39,890 bases of DNA from Fimenecus sp045632525 (GTDB lineage Bacteria > Bacillota > Clostridia > Oscillospirales > Acutalibacteraceae), in assembly GCA_045632525.1 (NCBI GenBank), contig JAZQWV010000079.1:1-39890 (forward strand), given 5' to 3'. A program made the position numbers and the translations under genes. Of this stretch, positions 32,462 through 38,966 are shown one piece after another (positions within the stretch are counted from its first letter, which is position 1; each line of letters starts with the position of its first letter). The notes under the pieces were generated by a model. The model did no database searches. It had not been told where the DNA came from and worked only from the letters and a program-made list of their open reading frames with translations.

Positions 32462-32959
32462 GTGGAAAAAACAATTGGTAAAAAACTTTATGAACTCAGA
32501 AAACAGTCAGGATTTACTCAAGACTATGTTGCAGAGAAACTTGGGGTATCAGCACAGGCGGTTTCTAAATGGGAAAATGATATTGCTTGTCCTGATATTA
32601 TGACATTGCCAAAAATTGCAGAACTTTACGGAATTACAGTAGATGAACTTTTCAAAAATGATGAAGTAGAGTCAAATGTAAAGTTTGAAAAACAAGAAAA
32701 AACAAACGAAAATGAATTGATTTTCAGAGTGTATGTTGATACTGTAAACGGTGATGTTGTTAAAGTAAATTTGCCATATCTTTTAGTGAAAGAACTTATT
32801 AAAGTTGGCAAAAACATATCAGGAGTTGTTGCAGGGGTGGATTTAAGTAATGTTGATTTTGAGAGCATTTTCAAAATGGTTGAAATGGGAGTGCTTGGAG
32901 AAATTGTCACTGTGAAAACACAAAATGGCGACGATATACGGGTGGTAGTTGAAAAATGA
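32462..32959 (+). CDS. XRE-family transcriptional regulator with C-terminal basic/beta domain
   Basis: A 165-residue protein. Residues about 5-60 form an HTH_3 domain (IGKKLYELRKQSGFTQ, AEKLGVSAQAVSKWEN, LPKIAELYGITVDELF). The C-terminal part (about residues 85-165) is a separate module with VKVNLPYLLVKEL and ends EIVTVKTQNGDDIRVVVEK. It is not a domain I can name; similar tails occur in clostridial regulators of small membrane-stress operons. The start is GTG, 8 bases after AAAGGAG. The gene overlaps the following small gene as ATGA and is preceded by two related palindromes. Confidence 0.82.
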   Translation: MEKTIGKKLYELRKQSGFTQDYVAEKLGVSAQAVSKWENDIACPDIMTLPKIAELYGITVDELFKNDEVESNVKFEKQEKTNENELIFRVYVDTVNGDVVKVNLPYLLVKELIKVGKNISGVVAGVDLSNVDFESIFKMVEMGVLGEIVTVKTQNGDDIRVVVEK

Positions 32960-33195
32960 AAGTCGTATTTCCGGTTAACAAAAAAACAACACAAATAAGA
33001 ATTCCCAATGTCCTTGTTTTCAACAGATTTACTTTTTGGCTAATTAAACTGATTTTTAGATTCGGATTTTATCCTTTAACAAGAATTAGATATAAAGAAG
33101 TAAAACCTTTAATCAAAATGATTAAGAGTTACAAAGGGTTTGAACTTGTAAACATAAATACAAGACAAGGGGAAAAGATTATAATTTCCATATAA
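32956..33195 (+). CDS. Small partner protein of the XRE regulator
   Basis: A 79-residue basic protein of unknown function. A mildly hydrophobic stretch (about residues 20-44, FNRFTFWLIKLIFRFGF) could lie on or in the membrane. The end (LIKMIKSYKGFELVNINTR, then GEKIIISI) resembles the end of the upstream regulator's C-terminal module, with the same order of a hydrophobic helix, a VNI/VTV strand, a T-x-x-G turn and a final I/V strand. Start and stop overlap the regulator gene by 4 bases, so production is coupled and the proteins may interact. Confidence 0.65.
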   Translation: MKVVFPVNKKTTQIRIPNVLVFNRFTFWLIKLIFRFGFYPLTRIRYKEVKPLIKMIKSYKGFELVNINTRQGEKIIISI

Positions 33196-33215
33196 AAACT
33201 TTTTTCAAAAAACTC

Positions 33216-33244
33216 TTGCATTTTTACTTGACTTGTGATATTAT
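33216..33244 (+). promoter_or_regulatory. Promoter of rplS
   Basis: TTGCAT (33216-33221), 17 bases, then an extended -10, TGATATTAT (33236-33244), give a start near 33251 and a leader of about 98 bases. Confidence 0.55.
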
Positions 33245-33250
33245 ATTTGA

Positions 33251-33343
33251 GCATTTGCGGTAGTCCGCAGAAAAATAACTATTATCTCGGGTGGTCCTCT
33301 GCTGAACTTCGGTACGAACACTTGAAAAATTTTTATCGGAGGT
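33251..33343 (+). promoter_or_regulatory. Structured rplS leader, candidate L19 autoregulatory leader
   Basis: The leader contains TGCGG-TAGT-CCGCA (33256-33269), a perfect 5-bp hairpin. A longer-range pairing, GCAGA (33267-33271) with TCTGC (33298-33302), is possible and competes with the first stem. GC content is higher than in other leaders here. Its position fits the ribosomal protein leader known for L19 in Firmicutes, but I cannot verify the match to that RNA family's consensus by eye. Confidence 0.42.
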
Positions 33344-33348
33344 TAGTT

Positions 33349-33690
33349 ATGGACGCATTAAAATTAATGACAGAGGGTTGCGTTAAAGAAGCAAACCCAG
33401 CAATCAGAGTCGGTGACGTTGTTAAAGTACACGTTAAGATTCGTGAAGGCGAAAGAGAAAGAATTCAGGTATTCGAAGGAACAATCATTGCTCGCAAGGG
33501 CGCTGGCGTTTCTGAAACATTCACAGTTCGTCGTGTATCATACGGCGTTGGTGTTGAAAGAGTATTCCCTGTTAATTCACCAAACGTTGCAAAGGTAGAA
33601 ACAGTTAGACGCGGTAAGGTTCGCAGAAGCAAACTCTACTATCTTCGTGACAGAGTTGGTAAGGCTGCTAAAGTTAAAGAGCAGATATAA
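33349..33690 (+). CDS. rplS: 50S ribosomal protein L19
   Basis: A 113-residue ribosomal protein at the 30S-50S interface. Family signatures are clear: NPAIRVGDVVKVHVKIREG, ERIQVFEGTII, FTVRRVSYGVGVERVFPVNSP and RRGKVRRSKLYYLR. The start is ATG 33349, with CGGAGGT upstream; the longer open frame from 33235 is the leader. It stands alone, without the usual rpsP-rimM-trmD neighbours, and has its own promoter and terminator. Confidence 0.97.
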   Translation: MDALKLMTEGCVKEANPAIRVGDVVKVHVKIREGERERIQVFEGTIIARKGAGVSETFTVRRVSYGVGVERVFPVNSPNVAKVETVRRGKVRRSKLYYLRDRVGKAAKVKEQI

Positions 33691-33707
33691 TCTAATCGTC
33701 AAAACAG

Positions 33708-33735
33708 AGCAGAGAGAAATCTCTGCTTTTTGTTT
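33708..33735 (+). terminator. Terminator after rplS
   Basis: AGCAGAGA-GAAA-TCTCTGCT (33708-33727) forms an 8-bp stem with a GAAA tetraloop, followed by a T tract. Confidence 0.92.
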
Positions 33736-33742
33736 ATTTTTT

Positions 33743-33904
33743 GTAATCACTTCTTAAATCTTGGTCGCGATTCTCAACGGCTATTTTTCCGTCATAACTC
33801 GTCCAAAATACTCGTTAATACACAAAGTATTGCCTGTGTTTTTTGACGGTTCTGACAAAAAACTATCTCGTTGATAATTGCAACCCGATTTAATCAGCGA
33901 TTAC
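33743..33904. repeat. 162-bp palindromic, MITE-like element
   Basis: The ends are 18-base imperfect inverted repeats (33743-33760 and 33887-33904, 15 of 18 matching, both beginning GTAATC when read inward). The symmetry continues inward with small gaps (TCAACG and CCGTC/CGTC blocks on both arms), so most of the element folds into one long hairpin. No transposase is encoded. On the minus strand a coding-like frame of about 25 codons (VFWTSYDGKIAVENRD and onward) lacks a start. It looks like a nonautonomous repeat inserted between rplS and prmA. Only one copy is in the window, so multi-copy status is unproven. Confidence 0.6.
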
Positions 33905-33933
33905 TTTATTATGTTTGTTATGGAGGAATTCTA

Positions 33934-34857
33934 ATGGACTGGACCGAAATCAAAATTCACATCGATGCAGAAAACATTGACCGTGCAGCAGATATTGCAA
34001 GTATGGCTGTACCTTATGGTATTTATATTGAAGACTATCGAACACTTGAACAAGAAGCATGGGAAATAGCTAATATAGACCTTATTGACGAAGATTTGTT
34101 AGCCAAAGACAGAACAAAAGGCTGTGTTCATATCTATATTTCACCAGAAGAAAATTATATGGAAGCAATTTCATTCTTAACAGAAAGATATGAAAGCGAA
34201 AACATCCCACATACAATTGAGCACGTAGTTTGTAAAAACGAAGATTGGGAGAATAACTGGAAAGAGTATTTCAAACCAATGAAAATTGGTCAAAAATTGC
34301 TTATCCGTCCTCTCTGGATTGACGACTATAATGCAGACGGTAGAGCAGTTTTGAGCATTGAGCCAGGTCTTGCTTTTGGTAGTGGTGGACATCACACAAC
34401 TCGTCTTTGTCTTGAAACACTTGAAAAACATGTTAAAGCAGGGGATAGTGTCCTTGACTGTGGTTGTGGTAGCGGTATTTTGTCAGTAGCATCACTTTTA
34501 ATGGGTGCTGATAACGCGACAGGTGTTGACATTGATAAATTAGCTGTTAAAACTGCAATTGAAAACGGTAAGGTTAACGGCTTCGAAGCACCACAATATA
34601 ACATTCTCAATGGTAATCTTGTTGATAAAGTAACCGGCACATTTGACGTTGTTGTTGCAAATATTGTTGCCGACATTATCATTCTTTTCTCATCACAGGT
34701 GGGGGATTTCTTGAAAGATGATGGTGTTTTCATCACATCAGGTATCATTGAGCCTCGTGAAGAAGAAGTAACAAATGCATTTCTCGAAAATGGTTTCGAA
34801 ATTATCGAGCGCTATGAATCAAGTGGATGGCTCTGCTTTGTTTGTAAAAAGAAATAA
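33934..34857 (+). CDS. prmA: Ribosomal protein L11 methyltransferase
   Basis: A 307-residue SAM-dependent methyltransferase that trimethylates L11. The N-terminal L11-recognition domain (about residues 1-110) includes the ENWKEYFKP-type segment. The catalytic domain has the SAM motif LDCGCGSGILSVAS (about residues 175-188) and the NIVADIII segment in place of the usual NILA. The SGI and GW elements near the end are typical. The start at 33934 has a GGAGGA site; upstream in-frame codons extend into the palindromic element and are not used. Confidence 0.94.
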   Translation: MDWTEIKIHIDAENIDRAADIASMAVPYGIYIEDYRTLEQEAWEIANIDLIDEDLLAKDRTKGCVHIYISPEENYMEAISFLTERYESENIPHTIEHVVCKNEDWENNWKEYFKPMKIGQKLLIRPLWIDDYNADGRAVLSIEPGLAFGSGGHHTTRLCLETLEKHVKAGDSVLDCGCGSGILSVASLLMGADNATGVDIDKLAVKTAIENGKVNGFEAPQYNILNGNLVDKVTGTFDVVVANIVADIIILFSSQVGDFLKDDGVFITSGIIEPREEEVTNAFLENGFEIIERYESSGWLCFVCKKK

Positions 34858-34862
34858 TATGG

Positions 34863-34891
34863 ATGGGACGAGTAATATCGTCCCATTTTTT
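34863..34891 (+). terminator. Terminator after prmA
   Basis: A 9-bp stem (ATGGGACGA / TCGTCCCAT, 34863-34886) with a 6-base loop is followed by T residues. Confidence 0.9.
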
Positions 34892-34902
34892 GTAAAAAAT
34901 AC

Positions 34903-34931
34903 TTGACAAATTTTGTAAAATAATATATATT
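34903..34931 (+). promoter_or_regulatory. Promoter of the feo operon
   Basis: A perfect TTGACA (34903-34908) and TATATT (34926-34931) at 17-base spacing; transcription should begin near 34938, just before the first iron-box-like dyad. Confidence 0.78.
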
Positions 34932-34940
34932 TATATGCGG

Positions 34941-34956
34941 GTTAGCGTTGGCTAAC
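34941..34956. promoter_or_regulatory. Iron-box-like dyad 1 upstream of feoA
   Basis: GTTAGC-GTTG-GCTAAC is a perfect 6-bp dyad at the expected start of transcription. The TTAGC/GCTAA half-sites resemble the TTAG...CTAA core of DtxR/IdeR-type metal-dependent repressor sites, which fits an iron-uptake operon. Confidence 0.6.
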
Positions 34957-34974
34957 TTTATATGTTATCTAAAA

Positions 34975-34990
34975 GTTAGCGGGAGCTAAC
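34975..34990. promoter_or_regulatory. Iron-box-like dyad 2 upstream of feoA
   Basis: GTTAGC-GGGA-GCTAAC has the same arms as dyad 1 with a different spacer, 34 bases further on (about three helical turns). A partial half-site CTAAC follows near 34997. Two copies with identical arms and different spacers point to protein binding rather than a chance hairpin. Confidence 0.6.
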
Positions 34991-35053
34991 AAACAACTAA
35001 CAAACATAAGAAATACAACTTGACCATAAAAATTAAGAGAAGGAGAGTGTGCA

Positions 35054-35284
35054 ATGAAAACATTGAGAGATGTAAAAATCGGCAATAAAGCAAAAGTTAT
35101 CAAAGTGCACGGTGAAGGCGCAATTAGACGACGCATTATGGATATGGGTATCACAAAAGGTGTTGAATTATATGTTAGAAAAGTAGCACCTTTAGGTGAC
35201 CCACTTGAGATATATGTAAGAGGATATGAGCTGTCGCTTAGAAAAGCAGATGCAGAAATGATTGAGGTTGAAGACATAAAATGA
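35054..35284 (+). CDS. feoA: Ferrous iron transport accessory protein FeoA
   Basis: A 76-residue SH3-like cytoplasmic protein that modulates FeoB. Signatures are GNKAKVIKVHGEGAIRRRIMDMG near residues 10-32 and the closing GYELSLRKADAEMI. A strong AAGGAGAG site precedes the ATG. Its stop overlaps the feoB start as ATGA. Confidence 0.93.
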   Translation: MKTLRDVKIGNKAKVIKVHGEGAIRRRIMDMGITKGVELYVRKVAPLGDPLEIYVRGYELSLRKADAEMIEVEDIK

Positions 35285-37395
35285 GTATTAAAATCGCACT
35301 TGCAGGTAACCCAAACTGTGGCAAAACAACACTTTTTAATTTATTGACAGGTTCAAACCAATTTGTTGGCAACTGGCCGGGTGTTACCGTTGAAAAAAAA
35401 GAAGGTAAACTCAAAAATAATGATGATGTTATAATCGTCGACTTACCGGGTGTTTATTCTTTATCACCATATACACTTGAAGAAGTTGTTGCAAGAAAAT
35501 TTCTTGTTGATGAGCGTCCTGATGCAATCATAAATCTTGTTGACGGAACAAATCTTGAAAGAAATCTTTATCTTACAACACAACTTACAGAACTTGGAAT
35601 TCCCGTTGTTGTTGCAATTAATATGATGGATGTTGTGGCAAAACGCGGAGATAAAATCGATATTGATATTTTGTCAAAGAAAATTGGTTGCCAAGTGGTT
35701 GAGATTTCTGCACTCAAAGAAACAGGTATAGACGAAGTTGTACAGATTGCAATTAACATTGCAAAAACTCAACACAGAGCACCAATACATAGATATAGTG
35801 GTGCTGTTGAACACGCACTTGCTCACATTGAAGAGGCAACAATTCATAATATGAACACACCTCAACAGCGTTGGTATGCAGTTAAAATTTTTGAACGAGA
35901 CCAACAGGTGCTTTCAACATTGAATATTGATAAAAATACTCTCAGTCATATCGAAATGGATATAAAAATGACTGAAACCGAACTTGATGATGACGCTGAA
36001 AGCATTATTATTAACGAGAGATATTTATTCATTGAATCCGTTGTTAAAGAATGCTTTAAAAGAAAAAGACGAAATCATGTAACAACATCTGATAAAATCG
36101 ACAAAATTGTTACAAACAGATTTTTGGCATTGCCAATTTTCGCAGTTGTAATGTTCTTGGTTTATTATGTGTCGGTTTCAACAGTTGGTACATGGGCAAC
36201 AGATTGGGCAAATGATGGCGTTTTCGGTGAGGGTTGGTCGTTCTTTGGAATGTTTGTTCCAAGTGTGCCACAGCTTGTTGAATCGTTACTCAATACACTT
36301 AACTGTGCTGATTGGTTGCAAAGTTTAATCCTTGATGGTATCGTTTCAGGTGTAGGTGCAGTTTTGGGCTTTGTTCCACAAATGATAGTCCTTTTCATCT
36401 TCCTTGCATTCCTTGAAGCTTGTGGTTATATGTCAAGAGTAGCATTTATGATGGATAAACTTTTTAGAAAATTTGGTCTTTCTGGTAAATCATTTATTCC
36501 AATGTTAATTGGCTCAGGTTGTAGTGTTCCGGGTATTATGGCATCTCGAACAATCGAGAATGAGAGAGACAGAAGAATGACAATCATCACAACATCTTTC
36601 ATTCCTTGCAGTGCAAAACTTCCTGTTATCGCACTCATTGCAGGTAATCTTTTTGATGATGCGTGGTGGGTAGCCCCTAGTGCATATTTTGTAGGTGTAA
36701 CAGCAGTTGTCATTTCAGGAATAATGCTTAAAAAGACAAAGCTCTTTTCAGGTGATGTTGCACCATTTGTGCTTGAATTACCACTTTATCACATGCCAAC
36801 ATTACAGAATATAATGAGAAGTATGTGGGAGAGAGTAAGCTCTTTCATTAAAAAAGCAGGAACAGTTATTCTTGTTTCATCAATTATTATCTGGCTCGGC
36901 TCATCATGGGGTTTGATGAATGGCAAATTTACATTCAGTCTTGATATGCCTCTTGGTGATAGTGTTCTTGGTATAATTGGTAATGCAATTAAATTTGTTT
37001 TTGTTCCATTGGGATTTGGCAATGCAGAAACAACAGTTGCAACAATAATGGGACTTATTGCGAAAGAAGAAATCGTTTCAGTCCTTGAAATTCTCAAATT
37101 TGATGGACTCAACCAGCTTGCAGGTTATTCTTTCCTTGTGTTCAATCTTCTTTGCGCACCTTGCTTTGCGGCAGTGGGTGCTATCAGAAGAGAAATGAAC
37201 TCTCCTAAATGGACATTCTTCGCAATTGCTTATCAATGTACATTGGCTTATGCTGTGTCACTTATGATTTACCAATTTGGTAATCTCTTTATGGGTACAC
37301 CCAATATTATAGGTTTGGTTTGTGCAATACTTGTTCTTGTGGCAATAGTATTTATGCTTACAAAACCCTTTAAAGAATATAAAAATAAAGGTTGA
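35281..37395 (+). CDS. feoB: Ferrous iron transporter FeoB
   Basis: A 704-residue G-protein-coupled Fe(II) transporter. The cytoplasmic GTPase domain shows G1 GNPNCGKTT (residues 9-17), G3 DLPGVYSLSPY and G4 NMMD. A helical GDI-like region (about 170-270) follows. The membrane domain has about eight segments from residue 283, including two gate repeats (the conserved Cys in GSGCSVPGIMASR and in APCFAAVGAIRRE). Length is normal. It is coupled to feoA and followed by the Cys-rich partner. Confidence 0.96.
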   Translation: MSIKIALAGNPNCGKTTLFNLLTGSNQFVGNWPGVTVEKKEGKLKNNDDVIIVDLPGVYSLSPYTLEEVVARKFLVDERPDAIINLVDGTNLERNLYLTTQLTELGIPVVVAINMMDVVAKRGDKIDIDILSKKIGCQVVEISALKETGIDEVVQIAINIAKTQHRAPIHRYSGAVEHALAHIEEATIHNMNTPQQRWYAVKIFERDQQVLSTLNIDKNTLSHIEMDIKMTETELDDDAESIIINERYLFIESVVKECFKRKRRNHVTTSDKIDKIVTNRFLALPIFAVVMFLVYYVSVSTVGTWATDWANDGVFGEGWSFFGMFVPSVPQLVESLLNTLNCADWLQSLILDGIVSGVGAVLGFVPQMIVLFIFLAFLEACGYMSRVAFMMDKLFRKFGLSGKSFIPMLIGSGCSVPGIMASRTIENERDRRMTIITTSFIPCSAKLPVIALIAGNLFDDAWWVAPSAYFVGVTAVVISGIMLKKTKLFSGDVAPFVLELPLYHMPTLQNIMRSMWERVSSFIKKAGTVILVSSIIIWLGSSWGLMNGKFTFSLDMPLGDSVLGIIGNAIKFVFVPLGFGNAETTVATIMGLIAKEEIVSVLEILKFDGLNQLAGYSFLVFNLLCAPCFAAVGAIRREMNSPKWTFFAIAYQCTLAYAVSLMIYQFGNLFMGTPNIIGLVCAILVLVAIVFMLTKPFKEYKNKG

Positions 37396-37400
37396 TATTT

Positions 37401-37568
37401 ATGCTTGAATTTTTAAGTGCAAATATAGGTACAATTATTGTTTTTATTGTGTTGGCAGTAATTGTAGGTGCAATAATTTACAAAATGTATCGTGATAAAA
37501 AACAGGGCAAATCGTCTTGCGGGTGCAGCTGTGCAAGTTGTCCTATGGCAAATGAATGTCACAAATAA
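37401..37568 (+). CDS. FeoB-associated Cys-rich membrane protein
   Basis: A 55-residue protein: one N-terminal membrane segment (about residues 8-27), a basic stretch, then five cysteines in 14 residues (C40, C42, C44, C47, C53) before a terminal His-Lys. This matches the small FeoB-associated Cys-rich membrane proteins of Clostridia, sometimes compared with FeoC, which may bind iron or a cluster. It lies 5 bases after feoB with AAAGG upstream and ahead of a terminator, so it is the last gene of the feo operon. Confidence 0.88.
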   Translation: MLEFLSANIGTIIVFIVLAVIVGAIIYKMYRDKKQGKSSCGCSCASCPMANECHK

Positions 37569-37572
37569 AATT

Positions 37573-37608
37573 AAGGTTACTAATCTTTATGGTTAGTAAC
37601 CTTTTTTG
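37573..37608 (+). terminator. Terminator of the feo operon
   Basis: AAGGTTACTAA (37573-37583) pairs with TTAGTAACCTT (37593-37603), loop 9 bases, followed by a run of T. Confidence 0.92.
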
Positions 37609-37637
37609 TTGAAATAAAAATAGAAATGCAATATAAT
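37609..37637 (+). promoter_or_regulatory. Promoter of the GH5 lipoprotein gene
   Basis: TTGAAA (37609-37614), 17 bases, TATAAT (37632-37637): a near-consensus vegetative promoter directly after the feo terminator. Confidence 0.8.
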
Positions 37638-37657
37638 AAAAGAAAAGGGGAGATTTT

Positions 37658-38905
37658 ATGAAAAAACTGATTTCAATTTTACTTATATTTGCTTTTATCA
37701 TAACTCTATTCGGTTGTGGAAAGACAGAAATAAAACCATTATATGAATACAATAACACCAACTCAAAAGAAATGAGTTTATTAACTGTAAAAGATGGCTA
37801 TATAGTTAATGAAAATGGTGAACAAATTGTCTTAAAAGGTGTAAATTTGGGTAACTGGCTCTTGTGGGAAACTTGGATGGGCTTTGTACCTGAATATACA
37901 GAAGATTGGGCATATTACAATACACTTGAAGTTTTACTTGACCGTTTTGGTGAAGAAAAAACTAATGAAATTGTTAAAACTTTTGAAGACAGTTTCATAA
38001 CTGAAGATGATATAGCACAAATTGAAAAACTTGGATTTAATTGTGTACGCGTTCCATTTTGGTATCGTAATTTTATGACCGAAGACCTTAAATGGTTAGC
38101 AGAAAACCACGACGATAATAAAGGTTTCCAAAAACTCGACTGGCTAATTTCTATTTGCGAAAAATATGGTATTTATGTAATGCTTGATTTGCACGGTGCG
38201 CCCGGTGGGCAAAGCAAAAACCATTGCACAGGCAAAGCTGGTAGAAATGAACTTTATGAAAATGAAGATATGTTGAATGCGACAGTAGAACTTTGGACTA
38301 CAATTGCAAATCGCTATAAAGATAATGAAACCGTGTGTGCCTATGACCTTTTAAATGAGCCACAGAACAATGGTGGCTATGATGGTGACTATAATTGGCC
38401 ATCAGAAAGTGAAGATGCAGTTTCTCGCACCAATAAGGTTTATGACATTCTCTATAAAGCAATCCGTGCTATTGATAAAAATCATATAATCTCATTTGAG
38501 GGTGTTTGGTCAACAACAGTTTTGCCAAATCCCAATGAAATGGGTTATGAAAATATGCTCTATCAGTTACATCTTTATGATAGCGAAAAAGGTATGATTC
38601 GTTATCGTGTAAAAGAACTCAAAACTGCTCGAAAAGACTGGGGTGTAGCAGTAGTTGTCGGTGAATACAATAACCACGAATGTGAAAAATACGCTCAAAA
38701 GAAATATGAACAAAATGACATCAGCCGAATTAAATGGACTTATAAAACATATAACGCAGGGGACAGTTGGGGTATCTTCAATAAGCAAGTTGAGCGAATT
38801 GATATTAAAACTGCAACTTATGAAGAAATACTCAAATATATAACTGAAAATACTCGAACAGAAACATTTGATTTCAACGCAGAAGAAATGGCAATTCTTA
38901 GTTGA
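37658..38905 (+). CDS. GH5-family beta-glucanase lipoprotein
   Basis: A 415-residue secreted lipoprotein. A signal peptide with lipobox LFGC (Cys at residue 20) anchors it to the outer face of the membrane. The catalytic (beta/alpha)8 domain starts near residue 45 (GVNLGNWLLWETWM, as in exo-beta-1,3-glucanases). It has the conserved FNCVRVPFW and LDLHGAPGGQ, acid/base E234 in DLLNEPQ and nucleophile E336 in VVVGEYNN. The N-terminal signature resembles the exo-1,3-glucosidase/GH5_9-like group more than endocellulases, but substrate specificity is uncertain. There is no carbohydrate-binding module or dockerin. It has its own promoter. Confidence 0.86.
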   Translation: MKKLISILLIFAFIITLFGCGKTEIKPLYEYNNTNSKEMSLLTVKDGYIVNENGEQIVLKGVNLGNWLLWETWMGFVPEYTEDWAYYNTLEVLLDRFGEEKTNEIVKTFEDSFITEDDIAQIEKLGFNCVRVPFWYRNFMTEDLKWLAENHDDNKGFQKLDWLISICEKYGIYVMLDLHGAPGGQSKNHCTGKAGRNELYENEDMLNATVELWTTIANRYKDNETVCAYDLLNEPQNNGGYDGDYNWPSESEDAVSRTNKVYDILYKAIRAIDKNHIISFEGVWSTTVLPNPNEMGYENMLYQLHLYDSEKGMIRYRVKELKTARKDWGVAVVVGEYNNHECEKYAQKKYEQNDISRIKWTYKTYNAGDSWGIFNKQVERIDIKTATYEEILKYITENTRTETFDFNAEEMAILS

Positions 38906-38930
38906 TTATTGAGTTTTTTAATGATATAAT
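38902..38930 (+). promoter_or_regulatory. Promoter of the FGGY kinase gene
   Basis: TTGATT (38902-38907) overlaps the stop codon of the GH5 gene; 17 bases on is an extended -10, TGATATAAT (38922-38930), identical to the element at 11493-11501. Confidence 0.72.
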
Positions 38931-38966
38931 TTATAAGATATATACTCATATAAGGAGTTGTAAAAA

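Noticed and set aside
33780..33870. Possible small gene or pseudogene on the minus strand (VFWTSYDGKIAVENRD and onward)
   Set aside because: It has no start codon, a stop lies immediately upstream in frame, and coding-like character spreads over two overlapping frames; the inverted-repeat structure explains the region better.
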